The translations under genes were made by a program, and so were the position numbers. Positions 1 through 8,987 of a stretch of 64,000 nucleotides of DNA are shown here, in pieces; the first letter of the stretch is position 1; every line of letters begins with the position of its first letter. This DNA comes from Cernens ardua (GTDB taxonomy: Bacteria > Pseudomonadota > Gammaproteobacteria > Pseudomonadales > Halomonadaceae). The stretch spans positions 1-64,000 of the forward strand of contig NZ_JBPCZH010000006.1 of NCBI RefSeq assembly GCF_051251085.1, read 5' to 3'. The notes below the pieces were generated by a model. It saw only the letters and a list, made by a program, of their open reading frames with translations, was not told the DNA's origin and did not search any database.

Positions 1-506
1 AGCAAAATCAATTGATTAAATTAAACTCAACTTCATTACTTACTCAACCGCTGCCAGGCCTTGCCTCTGCAGCGGTGGCGTACTTTACTGATTAACGAGG
101 GGGATTGCAAGCGTTTCATGTAGAGATTTCAAAACTCTTTTGAAGAACCTTTTTCTGACAGACCTCTTTATAACGCATAATCTGCGCCACAACGCTGCAT
201 AGACTTTATTCTAGAGAGGAAAATTGTGCAGAGACCGTTCATTCATTGCTTATGATTGCATGATTTGCACATGAATTTGTATGTCAGAGGTTGGATTGGT
301 ATAACTGTTGATCAAGCCAAAAAAAGAGCCTCAAAGTACTTTCTTCGCACATTCATTCAGATGAGTAGAAAAATCCTTTTTCAAAACGTGCGATTAATCC
401 TTCATTTATTTATGCATATGAGTTTCAAACTGATAAATGGAGGGAGGCATAATCATGTAGTACTAAAATGATAACTATAATTATTAACTGAGTGAGAAGG
501 CTGAAC
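1..506. other. Non-coding left edge upstream of xdhA
   Basis: I see no convincing gene here. Short open frames exist (for example 256-471 on the plus strand) but they lack a ribosome binding site and give a composition unlike a protein. The stretch is AT-rich and presumably carries the xdh promoter. No repeat or RNA gene was recognised. Confidence 0.5.
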
Positions 507-1931
507 ATGCTGAATTTTCGACTTAACGGTGCTCCCATCACACTGGATACGGATGAAGTACAGGCCTATGACAGTTCTTTGGCGTTATTAAGAGAGCATC
601 TTCATCTATGCGGCACAAAAGAGGGTTGTGCATCGGGTGACTGTGGCGCATGCACAATCGCCGTTAGAAGTTCAGGAGAGAACACATACAAAAGTGTAAA
701 TGCCTGCATCATGCCAGCCAGTCAGCTCAATGGGCTGGATGTTGTCACCGTTGAAGGGCTACAGGGGCCACAGCTTCATCCGGTACAACAGGCAATGGTT
801 GAGCACCATGGCAGCCAATGTGGCTTCTGCACGCCAGGCTTTGTTATGTCTCTTTTCAGTTTATATCATTCAGAAGACATACCCTTTTCAACTGAAGAAA
901 TTGATGAAGAGATAGCGACTGCGTTGGGTGGAAACCTTTGCCGTTGTACAGGCTATCGTCCCATTCGCGATGCAGCCTTGAACATGCGCAAGACATCAGG
1001 CCATGTACACGACTGGATAGAAGCACCGTGGGATTACATGCCCCCCAGCAAAAAAGAGTTCGAAGAAGTGGCGCGTCATTTTTATCGGCCTACTACGGTG
1101 GATGAGTTGAGCGATCTATGCCACCGTCTGCCCGGAAGCAAACTCGTCGCAGGTGGAACCGATCTCATGTTGGAATCCACACAGCGACTCATTGATTTCC
1201 CCTCTGTGATTGATGTGACTCAAGTACACGAGTTACAGCATATCGAGCAAAAATCTGACGGCTGGGAAATAGGCGCTGCAGTAACCTACACACAACTGCA
1301 ATCCTTGTTGAATAAACACTACCCCGCTTTCGGAAAGATGCTCCACCGCCTGGGCTCTCGTCAGATTCGCAATCGAGGGACATTGGCGGGGAATATCGCC
1401 AATGCCTCCCCTATTGGTGACACACCTCCCGTACTTCTGACATTGGATGCAAAACTTCGTCTGACATCAAAAGAGGGAGAGCGCACTATTAATCTTTCGG
1501 ACTTCTTCCTCGATTATAAAAAGACAGCACTCAGGCAAGGCGAGTTTATTCGTTCTGTTATCGTTCCCAAGCTGATGCCACAGCAACAACAATTTGTCTG
1601 GAAAATATCCAAACGTTTTGATGATGACATTTCAGCGGTACTAATAGCTGTACGTGTCGAAATGGAAGAAGAAACTGTTCGGGATATTCGCATTGCATTT
1701 GGTGGTATGGCTGCCATTCCCAAACGCGCATACACGGCAGAAAAAGCGCTGACTGGCTGTATTTTGGATCGCTCATCCATTCATCAGGCGCAGCAAGCAC
1801 TTGCCGAAGAGTTCACACCATTGAGCGATATGCGTGCAAGCGCTGATTATCGACTCACCGTTGCAGGTAATTTACTGGAAAGGTTGCGTTTGGTTCTCAC
1901 CAATAACTCTATTGAAGCGGAGCTTGTCTGA
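507..1931 (+). CDS. xdhA: Xanthine dehydrogenase small subunit XdhA (2Fe-2S and FAD)
   Basis: This is the electron-transfer subunit of xanthine dehydrogenase, which oxidises hypoxanthine and xanthine to urate in purine catabolism. The N-terminal part (about residues 1-160) has the two 2Fe-2S sets, seen as GCASGDCGACT and, later, CGFCTPG followed by GGNLCRCTGYRP. The rest is a FAD-binding domain with AGGTDLML and the RNRGTLAGNIANASPIGD stretch. I start at the ATG at 507 because AGAAGG lies just upstream; a GTG at 492 is in frame but has no such site. The product is 474 residues, normal for XdhA. Its stop overlaps the xdhB start by one base, so the two are probably translationally coupled. Confidence 0.95.
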   Translation: MLNFRLNGAPITLDTDEVQAYDSSLALLREHLHLCGTKEGCASGDCGACTIAVRSSGENTYKSVNACIMPASQLNGLDVVTVEGLQGPQLHPVQQAMVEHHGSQCGFCTPGFVMSLFSLYHSEDIPFSTEEIDEEIATALGGNLCRCTGYRPIRDAALNMRKTSGHVHDWIEAPWDYMPPSKKEFEEVARHFYRPTTVDELSDLCHRLPGSKLVAGGTDLMLESTQRLIDFPSVIDVTQVHELQHIEQKSDGWEIGAAVTYTQLQSLLNKHYPAFGKMLHRLGSRQIRNRGTLAGNIANASPIGDTPPVLLTLDAKLRLTSKEGERTINLSDFFLDYKKTALRQGEFIRSVIVPKLMPQQQQFVWKISKRFDDDISAVLIAVRVEMEEETVRDIRIAFGGMAAIPKRAYTAEKALTGCILDRSSIHQAQQALAEEFTPLSDMRASADYRLTVAGNLLERLRLVLTNNSIEAELV

Positions 1932-4327
1932 TGCGCCAGTTAATTGATCTCCCTACCCCTTCATCAGATAAAGCACGAACAGACAAGGCACCAGCACATG
2001 ACAGTGCCAAGGGGCATGTTAGTGGCACCGCACGATATACAGATGACGTATATCGGCATGCGGCCATGTTGCATTTGGCCGTTGGCGTAAGCACCAAGGC
2101 CCATGCACAGATAACAAAAATTGATCTGGATGCCGTGCGTTCAGCCCCCGGGGTCATTGATGTGTTCACTAGTCAGGACATACCCGGGCACAATGAAGTC
2201 GGTGCCGTATTCCCTGGCGATCCTTTGTTGGTGGAGGGTCGCGTCAGCTATGCAGGGCAGCCCATTTTTGCTGTAGTCGCCGATACACTGCGACATGCGC
2301 GACAAGCTACCAGCCTGGCACAGATAGAGTACAAGAGTGAATCACCGCTGCTTGACCCTGCCGTGGCGATCGAAGAAAACTCGGTCGTATTGCCCAAACA
2401 TGTCCAGCGCCGTGAAGCCGGTCAGAACATTATTGACGAAGCACATCGTGAGGCTCCTTTACCCGCGTTGGAAAGTGCTCAACATCGAGTCTCTGGGAGG
2501 CTGGATGTTGGTGGACAAGAGCATTTTTATCTTGAAGGCCAAATTGCGATTGCAGAGCCCTGGGAAGATGATGGCTTAAGGGTGGTGACGTCAACTCAGC
2601 ATCCCAGTGAAGTACAAAAACTGGTAGCAGAGGTCATTGGCATCCCCCTCCACCGCATTGTAGCGGAAGTCAGGCGTATGGGAGGTGGCTTCGGGGGCAA
2701 GGAAAGTCAGGCTGCACCGGTAGGCGTGCTGGCTGCACTGGCATGTTGGCGCACAGGGCGTAGCGTTAAATTTCGAATGCCACGTGAAATCGATATGCGC
2801 GTCACGGGTAAACGCCATCCTTTCCGCTCATCCTATGATGTCGGCTTCAATGATGAAGGCGTTATTGAGGCCGCAAAAATCGAGCTGATAGGCAATTGCG
2901 GCTATTCACCGGATCTGTCCGAGGGAGTGGTCGATCGCGCCATGTTTCATGCAGACAATGCCTATTATATAGGCGATGCATTGGTAATAGGCCACCGGGC
3001 CAAAACCAACACCGTTTCTCACACCGCTTTCCGCGGTTTTGGCGGCCCACAGGGGATGCTGCCCATCGAGACAGTCATGGACGATATTGCCCGGACGTTG
3101 GGTCTGGACCCTCTTGATGTACGTAAACGTAATCTTTACCGCACTGGCAAGGATGAAACGCATTATGGGCAAAAGGTTGAGCAACACTTGATCGGCCCGA
3201 TGATGGAGACGCTGGAAGAGCGCAGTGAGTATCGCTCAAGGCGCCAAAAAATCGCTGAATTCAATAAACAGAGCCCTATTATCAAACGAGGGCTGGCACT
3301 CACCCCTGTTCAGTTCGGTATTTCTTTCACCGCCACCCATTTGAATCAGGCAGGTGCTATCGTTCGGGTATATACCGACGGCAGTGTACTCGCTAATCAT
3401 GGCGGCACCGAGATGGGGCAAGGCCTGCATACCAAAGTGTGTCAGGTCGTGGCCCGTGAACTGGGATTGAGTCTTGAGAATGTGCGTATCAGCGCAACAC
3501 GCACCGACAAAGTGCCCAACACCTCGCCCACTGCGGCATCTTCCGGGGCTGACCTGAATGCCATGGCCGCAAGAAAGGCAGCGCTGGAGATCAAGCAGCG
3601 TCTGTTCCAGTTTGCTCAGGACGAGTACGCGCTGGAACCTGCGTCCATGCACCTTGAAGAGAATGCCTTCCACGCGACTACATTGACCGGCGATGCTTTC
3701 ACTCTATCGTGGCCCGAGTTGGTTCAGCAAGCCTATTTGCACCGCATCCCCTTGTTCTCCGAAGGGTTCTATGCCACACCGAAGATAGGCTATGACAAGA
3801 AAACCGCTCGTGGGCGACCTTTTTACTACTATGCCTACGGGGCTGCCGTCACTGAGGTTGAAATCGATACCTTAACGGGAGAAAACCGGGTACGCCGTGT
3901 TGATATCCTGCATGACGTTGGTGAATCCCTGAATCCGGCCATTGACCGCGGGCAGGTAGAAGGCGGCTATATTCAAGGTCTGGGATGGTTGACGACAGAA
4001 GAGCTGGTATGGAATGACGATGGACAGCTCATGACCGCGGGGCCTTCGACTTACAAGATTCCAGCCTATTCAGATGCACCGATCGATTTCCGAGTCAATT
4101 TGCTGGAAGGCCACCCTAACTCTGAAGCGACTATCTACCACTCCAAGGCAGTAGGTGAACCTCCTTTCATGCTCGCGATTTCTGCCTGGGCAGCGTTACG
4201 GGATGCCATTTCCAGCCTCTCGGATTATGCCCTTAACCCTGTATTGAATACGCCAGCAACACCCGAGCGTATTTTGTTCGCATGTAACAAGATTCGCGAA
4301 CGACAGGAAGACAAGGTTAGCGCATGA
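1931..4327 (+). CDS. xdhB: Xanthine dehydrogenase large subunit XdhB (molybdopterin)
   Basis: This is the catalytic molybdenum-cofactor subunit of xanthine dehydrogenase, 798 residues and full length. Family motifs are all visible: GGGFGGKES near residue 253, AFRGFGGPQG near 362, GGTEMGQGLHTK near 490, and KAVGEPPFML near 740, which carries the conserved active-site glutamate. It overlaps xdhA by one base and xdhC by four, so the three genes form a tight operon. The partner subunit XdhA passes electrons to NAD. Nothing is truncated. Confidence 0.96.
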   Translation: MRQLIDLPTPSSDKARTDKAPAHDSAKGHVSGTARYTDDVYRHAAMLHLAVGVSTKAHAQITKIDLDAVRSAPGVIDVFTSQDIPGHNEVGAVFPGDPLLVEGRVSYAGQPIFAVVADTLRHARQATSLAQIEYKSESPLLDPAVAIEENSVVLPKHVQRREAGQNIIDEAHREAPLPALESAQHRVSGRLDVGGQEHFYLEGQIAIAEPWEDDGLRVVTSTQHPSEVQKLVAEVIGIPLHRIVAEVRRMGGGFGGKESQAAPVGVLAALACWRTGRSVKFRMPREIDMRVTGKRHPFRSSYDVGFNDEGVIEAAKIELIGNCGYSPDLSEGVVDRAMFHADNAYYIGDALVIGHRAKTNTVSHTAFRGFGGPQGMLPIETVMDDIARTLGLDPLDVRKRNLYRTGKDETHYGQKVEQHLIGPMMETLEERSEYRSRRQKIAEFNKQSPIIKRGLALTPVQFGISFTATHLNQAGAIVRVYTDGSVLANHGGTEMGQGLHTKVCQVVARELGLSLENVRISATRTDKVPNTSPTAASSGADLNAMAARKAALEIKQRLFQFAQDEYALEPASMHLEENAFHATTLTGDAFTLSWPELVQQAYLHRIPLFSEGFYATPKIGYDKKTARGRPFYYYAYGAAVTEVEIDTLTGENRVRRVDILHDVGESLNPAIDRGQVEGGYIQGLGWLTTEELVWNDDGQLMTAGPSTYKIPAYSDAPIDFRVNLLEGHPNSEATIYHSKAVGEPPFMLAISAWAALRDAISSLSDYALNPVLNTPATPERILFACNKIRERQEDKVSA

Positions 4328-5178
4328 GTATGTCCAGAGAGTGGAGTGAAGCACTTGCCCGATGCCAGCGGGAAGGCGTACCACACGTACTCCTCTCGCT
4401 AGTAAGTTGTGCCGGCTCTACTCCGCGCGAACCCGGGGCGAAGATGGTGATCACTCATACTGATCAGTTCGATACCATTGGCGGCGGCAGATTCGAATAC
4501 AGGATAATTGAGCAGGCAAGAGCCATGCTTAATAGTGGAGCAAGTGATACGAAAATAGAACGTTTTTCACTCGGTGCACAAGCACAGCAATGTTGTGGGG
4601 GGCACATTGCAGTATTGTTTGAATGCTATCCCGGTGCAAAGATGAATATTGCCCTGTTTGGTGCGGGGCACGTCGGTATTGCACTGGAATCGATTCTTCG
4701 TACCCTCCCCTGGCGCCTGACATGGTTCGATTCACGAACCGATGTTCATTCCCATATGCTGGAACATCATGGGCCACGCACGCGCATCATGACGTCCTAT
4801 TCCACCGAAAGTATTGACGAAGCAAGCCAATGGATCACCGCTGGTACGCATTGTATTGTCATGACGCATGATCATCTGGAAGACGAAAAACTGATATATC
4901 AGTTGGCACAGCGAGAGGATCTTGGCTCGGTGGGTCTTATTGGATCGAAAACAAAATGGCAACGCTTTCGTCATCGCCTGGCAGCTCAGGGGCTCACCGA
5001 CGAACAACTGAATCGCGTACGTTGCCCTATAGGTTTAGTCAACACAGGGCTAAAACGCCCCGAAGAAATAGCACTTTCCGTCGCAGCCGAATTACTTTCA
5101 AAAGCCCCTGCTCAGAAGGAAGAAAAACAGCGTATTAGAGGGATCGAGCCCGCAATATTAAAAGAAATCGCCCAATAG
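4324..5178 (+). CDS. xdhC: XdhC, molybdenum cofactor insertion chaperone for xanthine dehydrogenase
   Basis: XdhC-family proteins bind the molybdenum cofactor, help its sulfuration and deliver it to XdhB. The 284-residue protein has the N-terminal XdhC/CoxI domain with SCAGSTPREPGAKM, and a C-terminal Rossmann-like domain with LFGAGHVGIAL near residue 111. It overlaps the end of xdhB by four bases (ATGA), the usual sign of coupling. The gene ends 20 bases before a convergent minus-strand gene. Confidence 0.92.
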   Translation: MSMSREWSEALARCQREGVPHVLLSLVSCAGSTPREPGAKMVITHTDQFDTIGGGRFEYRIIEQARAMLNSGASDTKIERFSLGAQAQQCCGGHIAVLFECYPGAKMNIALFGAGHVGIALESILRTLPWRLTWFDSRTDVHSHMLEHHGPRTRIMTSYSTESIDEASQWITAGTHCIVMTHDHLEDEKLIYQLAQREDLGSVGLIGSKTKWQRFRHRLAAQGLTDEQLNRVRCPIGLVNTGLKRPEEIALSVAAELLSKAPAQKEEKQRIRGIEPAILKEIAQ

Positions 5179-5192
5179 AGATTTATCGGGCG
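5169..5192. terminator. Possible short hairpin between convergent xdhC and 5199 gene
   Basis: CGCCC at 5169-5173 can pair with GGGCG at 5188-5192 across the xdhC stop codon. On the minus strand the stem is followed by a T-containing run. The stem is short, so this is only a candidate bidirectional terminator. Confidence 0.3.
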
Positions 5193-5198
5193 TTCACT

Positions 5199-6038
5199 TC
5201 ACTTTAGAAAACGCTCAAGAAACGCATCAATACGCCAGCGTGTGTCCGATGAAATGATTTCAGGAGAACCATAAGGACGCGTGTTATTCATGGCATCTTC
5301 GACCATTTCGTCATGGCGATCTCCCATCAAGCCATTGATAGCAGAAAGGAAGCGGGACATTTTATAGGCACTCGTATTATCGGGATCGATGGAGCGAAGC
5401 GTATCGTAATAGGATACCTGCTGCCCGATAATCTTGCGCATATCATGAAACTCATGCCCACTCACTTCAGCTTTGTCAGAGCCTTTCTTGAAAGAGCATA
5501 GTCTGTGCTGGCGGTAGTTATGAAAGCCCTCGGGGGTATCCAGACGAACGTGCCGCATGCGATGTTCGATCAAACTCCACAACGGGCGGCTCAAAAGCAG
5601 TTTCAAACGTTTACCGTATCGCTGTATGTCGTCCGTTTGTTGATGCCGGAAGGCATCCTGTAACTCGCCCAAAATATGCGTTGTGTAATTGAACAACTTG
5701 AAAGAACGATGATTGCGACTGTAAAGCCGAACAGCAAACCGCAAATGTTTATAGCATCCACGCATTTTTTTGTAGTCGCGCTTTTCGTCATCGCTCAAGG
5801 GAACACCGGCAAGCAGCTTATCTGCGTACTTCAATAGTTGGGTGCGAGATACCCCCTCTTCCCAAAATTGCAGACAAAGAGAATAACAGCTGAAAAGCAC
5901 GGATTCATTCCCCTCCAGCACAACATCCCCTGGGAGCTCAACATGCTCATCGACGATGTCATCCGTTTCCACCGCTTCATAAAGTCTATCAAGCGTTTCG
6001 GACGAAAAGGTTAACCATTGCTGAGTTCTTGCAACCAT
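5199..6038 (-). CDS. Hypothetical protein, helical, faintly CHAD-like
   Basis: I do not recognise this 279-residue protein with confidence. It is rich in His, Arg and Lys. The central region has scattered motifs such as HEFHDMRKIIGQQ and MSRFLSAINGLMGDRHDEM, which faintly recall the basic helices of CHAD (polyphosphate-binding) domains; that link is an inference. No signal peptide or membrane segment is visible. Its start codon overlaps the stop of the upstream flippase gene by one base (TAATG), so the two are cotranscribed and probably coupled. A role alongside the flippase is possible. Confidence 0.7.
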   Translation of the reverse strand: MVARTQQWLTFSSETLDRLYEAVETDDIVDEHVELPGDVVLEGNESVLFSCYSLCLQFWEEGVSRTQLLKYADKLLAGVPLSDDEKRDYKKMRGCYKHLRFAVRLYSRNHRSFKLFNYTTHILGELQDAFRHQQTDDIQRYGKRLKLLLSRPLWSLIEHRMRHVRLDTPEGFHNYRQHRLCSFKKGSDKAEVSGHEFHDMRKIIGQQVSYYDTLRSIDPDNTSAYKMSRFLSAINGLMGDRHDEMVEDAMNNTRPYGSPEIISSDTRWRIDAFLERFLK

Positions 6039-7378
6039 TATTGACGTGTTTCCTCAGGAAGAACAAAAGGCAATTTGTGCCGATTTCGATATGCATCCAT
6101 GGTAGGGAGCAATGAAAAAACAATAATCAGAAGTTCACTTCCGACGTAAGCCAGAGCTGCACCTACAATACCCAGCCACAACGATAAAGCAATCAATAAT
6201 ACCGCATATATCAATGTTGCCAGGCTCTGTGCACAGAGACTTTGGCGTTGACGGCTAGCCATGAAAAGCAAGGATTCCAGAGGTACCGCTGCCATGGAAA
6301 GCACTATGGCGCCCAACATGATTTCCAGCAAGGTGAACGCTGTCGAATATTGATCGCCAAATACAACATCAATCAGGGGATTTCCTAACAGAATCCCAAT
6401 GATAGCCACGCATAAACCAAAACCAACCGCTGTAAATGCTGTCCGAATGCCTAGTAGCCAGGGGCGCTTTTCTCTGGGGTTAAGCCTCATGATCTCAGGG
6501 TAGAAACTTTTTTCCATAATTTGACCCGGTGTGGCCGCAGCATCATAAAAAGTAAGTGCTATTTTGAACAGACCAGCCGCATCAGCGCCCAAAAGAATCC
6601 CCACCATAAAATTGCTACCGGAATTTTTAATAGAACCCAGGGTATATGCAAGATGAGTGACCCAAACAAAATTCCAGACACCTTTGATTTGTCGAGCAGG
6701 CTTTATAAGGGAAGGCCTAAATGCGCCACGGATTTTACGCCGCCCAAGCTCCATGCCCGCAAATACCCAGCATGTTGCTCCCCCTATTAATGATCCCAGA
6801 TACCAGGAGAGTACAAAACCACAGAACCCAAACTGGCCATAATAAGTAACAATGCAACCGATTACACGTATGACAGGCGATATAATTTCCTGAATGGCAA
6901 GAAGATCAAAACGATCGAGTGACCTTAAAATACCCGTGGGCGTAGCCGAGGCCAACAAGGGAATCAATGTACAAAACCCCATTGCCAACCAGAAATCTTC
7001 ACCACGGATACCAATTTTATGGCTCACCCATGGCAAAACCATGATGGCAACTGAAAATGCAAGAACACTACTCACAATATCCAGTGCAAATGAGAAATTG
7101 ACGACTTGCTTGAAGATAGGCAGTTCACGCCGCACCAGTGCAGGCGCACCATACCGGACGATCACTTGCCATGATTGAAACTGGAGAAGAGCACTAATGG
7201 TTCGAGTATAGGTCTGGATGATAATCAAAATACCAAACAGATCGGGCCCCAATGTTCTACTTGCCAGTGCAAGTGAAAGAAGCCCAATAAGAGCACTGCC
7301 TACATTACTGGAAAAAAGTACAAATGCATTTTTCAGAATGGAACGGAAAGCCCCATCTGTGAACCATTCTTTGATCAT
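6038..7378 (-). CDS. Lipid-linked saccharide flippase family membrane protein (Wzx/MATE-like)
   Basis: A 446-residue integral membrane protein with about twelve to fourteen hydrophobic segments and the N-terminal pattern of the polysaccharide-biosynthesis/flippase superfamily (NVGSALIGLLSLALASRTLGP, then FGILIIIQTY). Members move lipid-linked sugars or other lipid precursors across the inner membrane. It lies downstream of the sphingolipid-like genes in the same direction, separated from them by a strong hairpin at 7478-7511, and is coupled to the unknown gene below it. Transport of a sphingolipid headgroup intermediate is a reasonable guess, but O-antigen or exopolysaccharide export is equally compatible with the sequence. 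Confidence 0.85.
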   Translation of the reverse strand: MIKEWFTDGAFRSILKNAFVLFSSNVGSALIGLLSLALASRTLGPDLFGILIIIQTYTRTISALLQFQSWQVIVRYGAPALVRRELPIFKQVVNFSFALDIVSSVLAFSVAIMVLPWVSHKIGIRGEDFWLAMGFCTLIPLLASATPTGILRSLDRFDLLAIQEIISPVIRVIGCIVTYYGQFGFCGFVLSWYLGSLIGGATCWVFAGMELGRRKIRGAFRPSLIKPARQIKGVWNFVWVTHLAYTLGSIKNSGSNFMVGILLGADAAGLFKIALTFYDAAATPGQIMEKSFYPEIMRLNPREKRPWLLGIRTAFTAVGFGLCVAIIGILLGNPLIDVVFGDQYSTAFTLLEIMLGAIVLSMAAVPLESLLFMASRQRQSLCAQSLATLIYAVLLIALSLWLGIVGAALAYVGSELLIIVFSLLPTMDAYRNRHKLPFVLPEETRQ

Positions 7379-7477
7379 AGGAGAGGAAAAACTACGCGGT
7401 TCAGAGAGAGCAGATTAGTTATTATTCATCCATATTGGCTAACGTTCCCGAACTGGACTACTGGATGACACTCATTC

Positions 7478-7511
7478 CCGAAAGGCCCCTTATCAAAGGG
7501 GTACCTTTCGG
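7478..7511 (-). terminator. Strong hairpin downstream of the spt-like gene
   Basis: CCGAAAGG at 7478-7485 pairs with CCTTTCGG at 7504-7511, and inside it CCCCTT pairs with AAGGGG around a four-base loop. The stem is near-perfect and lies just after the spt-like stop codon. It lacks a long T-run, so it may be a terminator or an mRNA-stabilising/processing stem. Confidence 0.55.
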
Positions 7512-7519
7512 AGATACGC

Positions 7520-8731
7520 TTACGCTTGAGGACGACGATACGGAGAGTCTTCAGGCAAGGCCAACCAATTGGCAAAAGTATCACAGATAGTCTGGATCTG
7601 CTCAGGGGTATGCGCAGCACTCACGCTACAACGCAGAAGAGAGTAGCTGCCCGGTGTCGCCGGAGGCACCATCAAATTGACGTAGACACCATGCTTCAAC
7701 AGGTAATCCCACATATGGAGTGCATCAAGTTTATCTTCGATGATCACCGCAACAACTGCATTGGCAGGCGCACCCAATTCAAATCCGAGAGATTCAAGTC
7801 CAGAATGAAGCTGATTGGCATTGCTTGTCAGCTGCTGGCGAAGTGCCTGCCCATTCTCAAGCAATTCGAGTGCCTTACGCGTTGCTGCAATAGTCGCGGG
7901 CGGCAGTGATGCAGTAAATACATATGGACGGCTGGTGTAACGCAAGGCTTCCATTTGCTCGTTATCACTCGCGCAATAACCACCGGTATTACCCAGACTT
8001 TTACTGAAGGTCCCGACAATGAAATCGATATCTTCAACGACACCCACTTCTTCGCAAAGGCCCTGCCCTTTTTCACCCAGAACACCGATAGAGTGAGCTT
8101 CGTCGACCAGAAGCGCACATCCATACGACTTCTTGATCTCGACAAATTCACGCAGCGGAGCACGGTCACCCATCATGCTATAGATGCCTTCAACAACGAC
8201 AAGTGCATCCTGCGCCGCATCGCCAAGTCGACGCAGGCGCTTGTTGAGGTCTTCAGGATCATTATGGCGGAAACGGATCACATTGGCGCCGCTCAGTGCA
8301 CAGCCATCGTAAATACTGGCATGACTGTCAGCATCAATAACGACGGTGTCACCGGGGCCTACCAATGCTGAAATCATGCCCAGGTTGGCCTGGTACCCCG
8401 TTGAGAACACAATGGCATCCCGTTTGCCATAGAAACGGGCGATATCCTTCTCCAACTCATGATGAAGCGCGTAGGTACCGTTAGCCATCCGCGAACCGGT
8501 TGTACCGGTGCCTGATGCCTCAAGTGCTTCCTTGGCTGCAGCAATGCACTCGGGATTGAATGTCATACCGAGGTAATTATTTGTGCCGGCAAGAATGGTC
8601 TCACGGCCACCAATCATTCCAACGGTGGGCGTAACAATACGGTCAATTTGGACGGAAAATGGGTCTACCCCCAAACGGGAGAGTTCTTCCTTGGCGGCCT
8701 GTGTAGCACGTAATCTGGGATTGCTTTTCAT
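7520..8731 (-). CDS. spt: Serine palmitoyltransferase-like alpha-oxoamine synthase
   Basis: This PLP enzyme of the alpha-oxoamine synthase family (relatives: KBL, BioF, HemA, SPT) would condense L-serine with an acyl thioester to make 3-oxosphinganine, the first step of sphingolipid synthesis. DEAHS near residue 210 and GTFSKSLGNTGGYCASD, with the PLP lysine near residue 244, match serine palmitoyltransferases better than KBL or BioF. I start at the ATG at 8731, which overlaps the acp stop as ATGA; a GTG at 8749 is also in frame. The length of 403 residues is typical. Neighbours acp, epimerase and acyl ligase reproduce the Caulobacter sphingolipid gene set, which supports SPT over biotin or threonine roles. 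Confidence 0.85.
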   Translation of the reverse strand: MKSNPRLRATQAAKEELSRLGVDPFSVQIDRIVTPTVGMIGGRETILAGTNNYLGMTFNPECIAAAKEALEASGTGTTGSRMANGTYALHHELEKDIARFYGKRDAIVFSTGYQANLGMISALVGPGDTVVIDADSHASIYDGCALSGANVIRFRHNDPEDLNKRLRRLGDAAQDALVVVEGIYSMMGDRAPLREFVEIKKSYGCALLVDEAHSIGVLGEKGQGLCEEVGVVEDIDFIVGTFSKSLGNTGGYCASDNEQMEALRYTSRPYVFTASLPPATIAATRKALELLENGQALRQQLTSNANQLHSGLESLGFELGAPANAVVAVIIEDKLDALHMWDYLLKHGVYVNLMVPPATPGSYSLLRCSVSAAHTPEQIQTICDTFANWLALPEDSPYRRPQA

Positions 8732-8976
8732 ACGTTTTCGGACGTCCACTTCTCAATTTGTTTGGCAAAATCACCCACAGTCCGAATTTCAGCCATCGCA
8801 TTCATGGGAATGGAAATATCGTATTTATCTTCCACTGCAAGCATCATGTTCATGACTTTCAGGGAATCCAGACCCAGCTCACCAGTAAGCTCTGTATGTT
8901 CGTTGATATCCTCGTGGCCATTCGCCAGTGGAGTGATAATCTCGACCAGGTCATTCACAATATCTTGATAGCTCAT
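8728..8976 (-). CDS. Acyl carrier protein of the sphingolipid-like locus
   Basis: An 82-residue acidic acyl carrier protein. The phosphopantetheine attachment motif is GLDSLKVM with Ser38. AAGATTTT follows a GGAAG ribosome site ahead of the ATG. It overlaps the spt-like gene by four bases and follows the epimerase gene by eleven. In the Caulobacter cluster a dedicated ACP presents the acyl chain to SPT; the same role is inferred here. This is not the fatty-acid-synthesis acpP, which normally lies in the fab cluster. Confidence 0.9.
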   Translation of the reverse strand: MSYQDIVNDLVEIITPLANGHEDINEHTELTGELGLDSLKVMNMMLAVEDKYDISIPMNAMAEIRTVGDFAKQIEKWTSENV

Positions 8977-8987
8977 AAAATCTTCCG

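Noticed and set aside
256..471. Open frame of 71 codons upstream of xdhA
   Set aside because: No ribosome site, odd composition, AT-rich non-coding surroundings.
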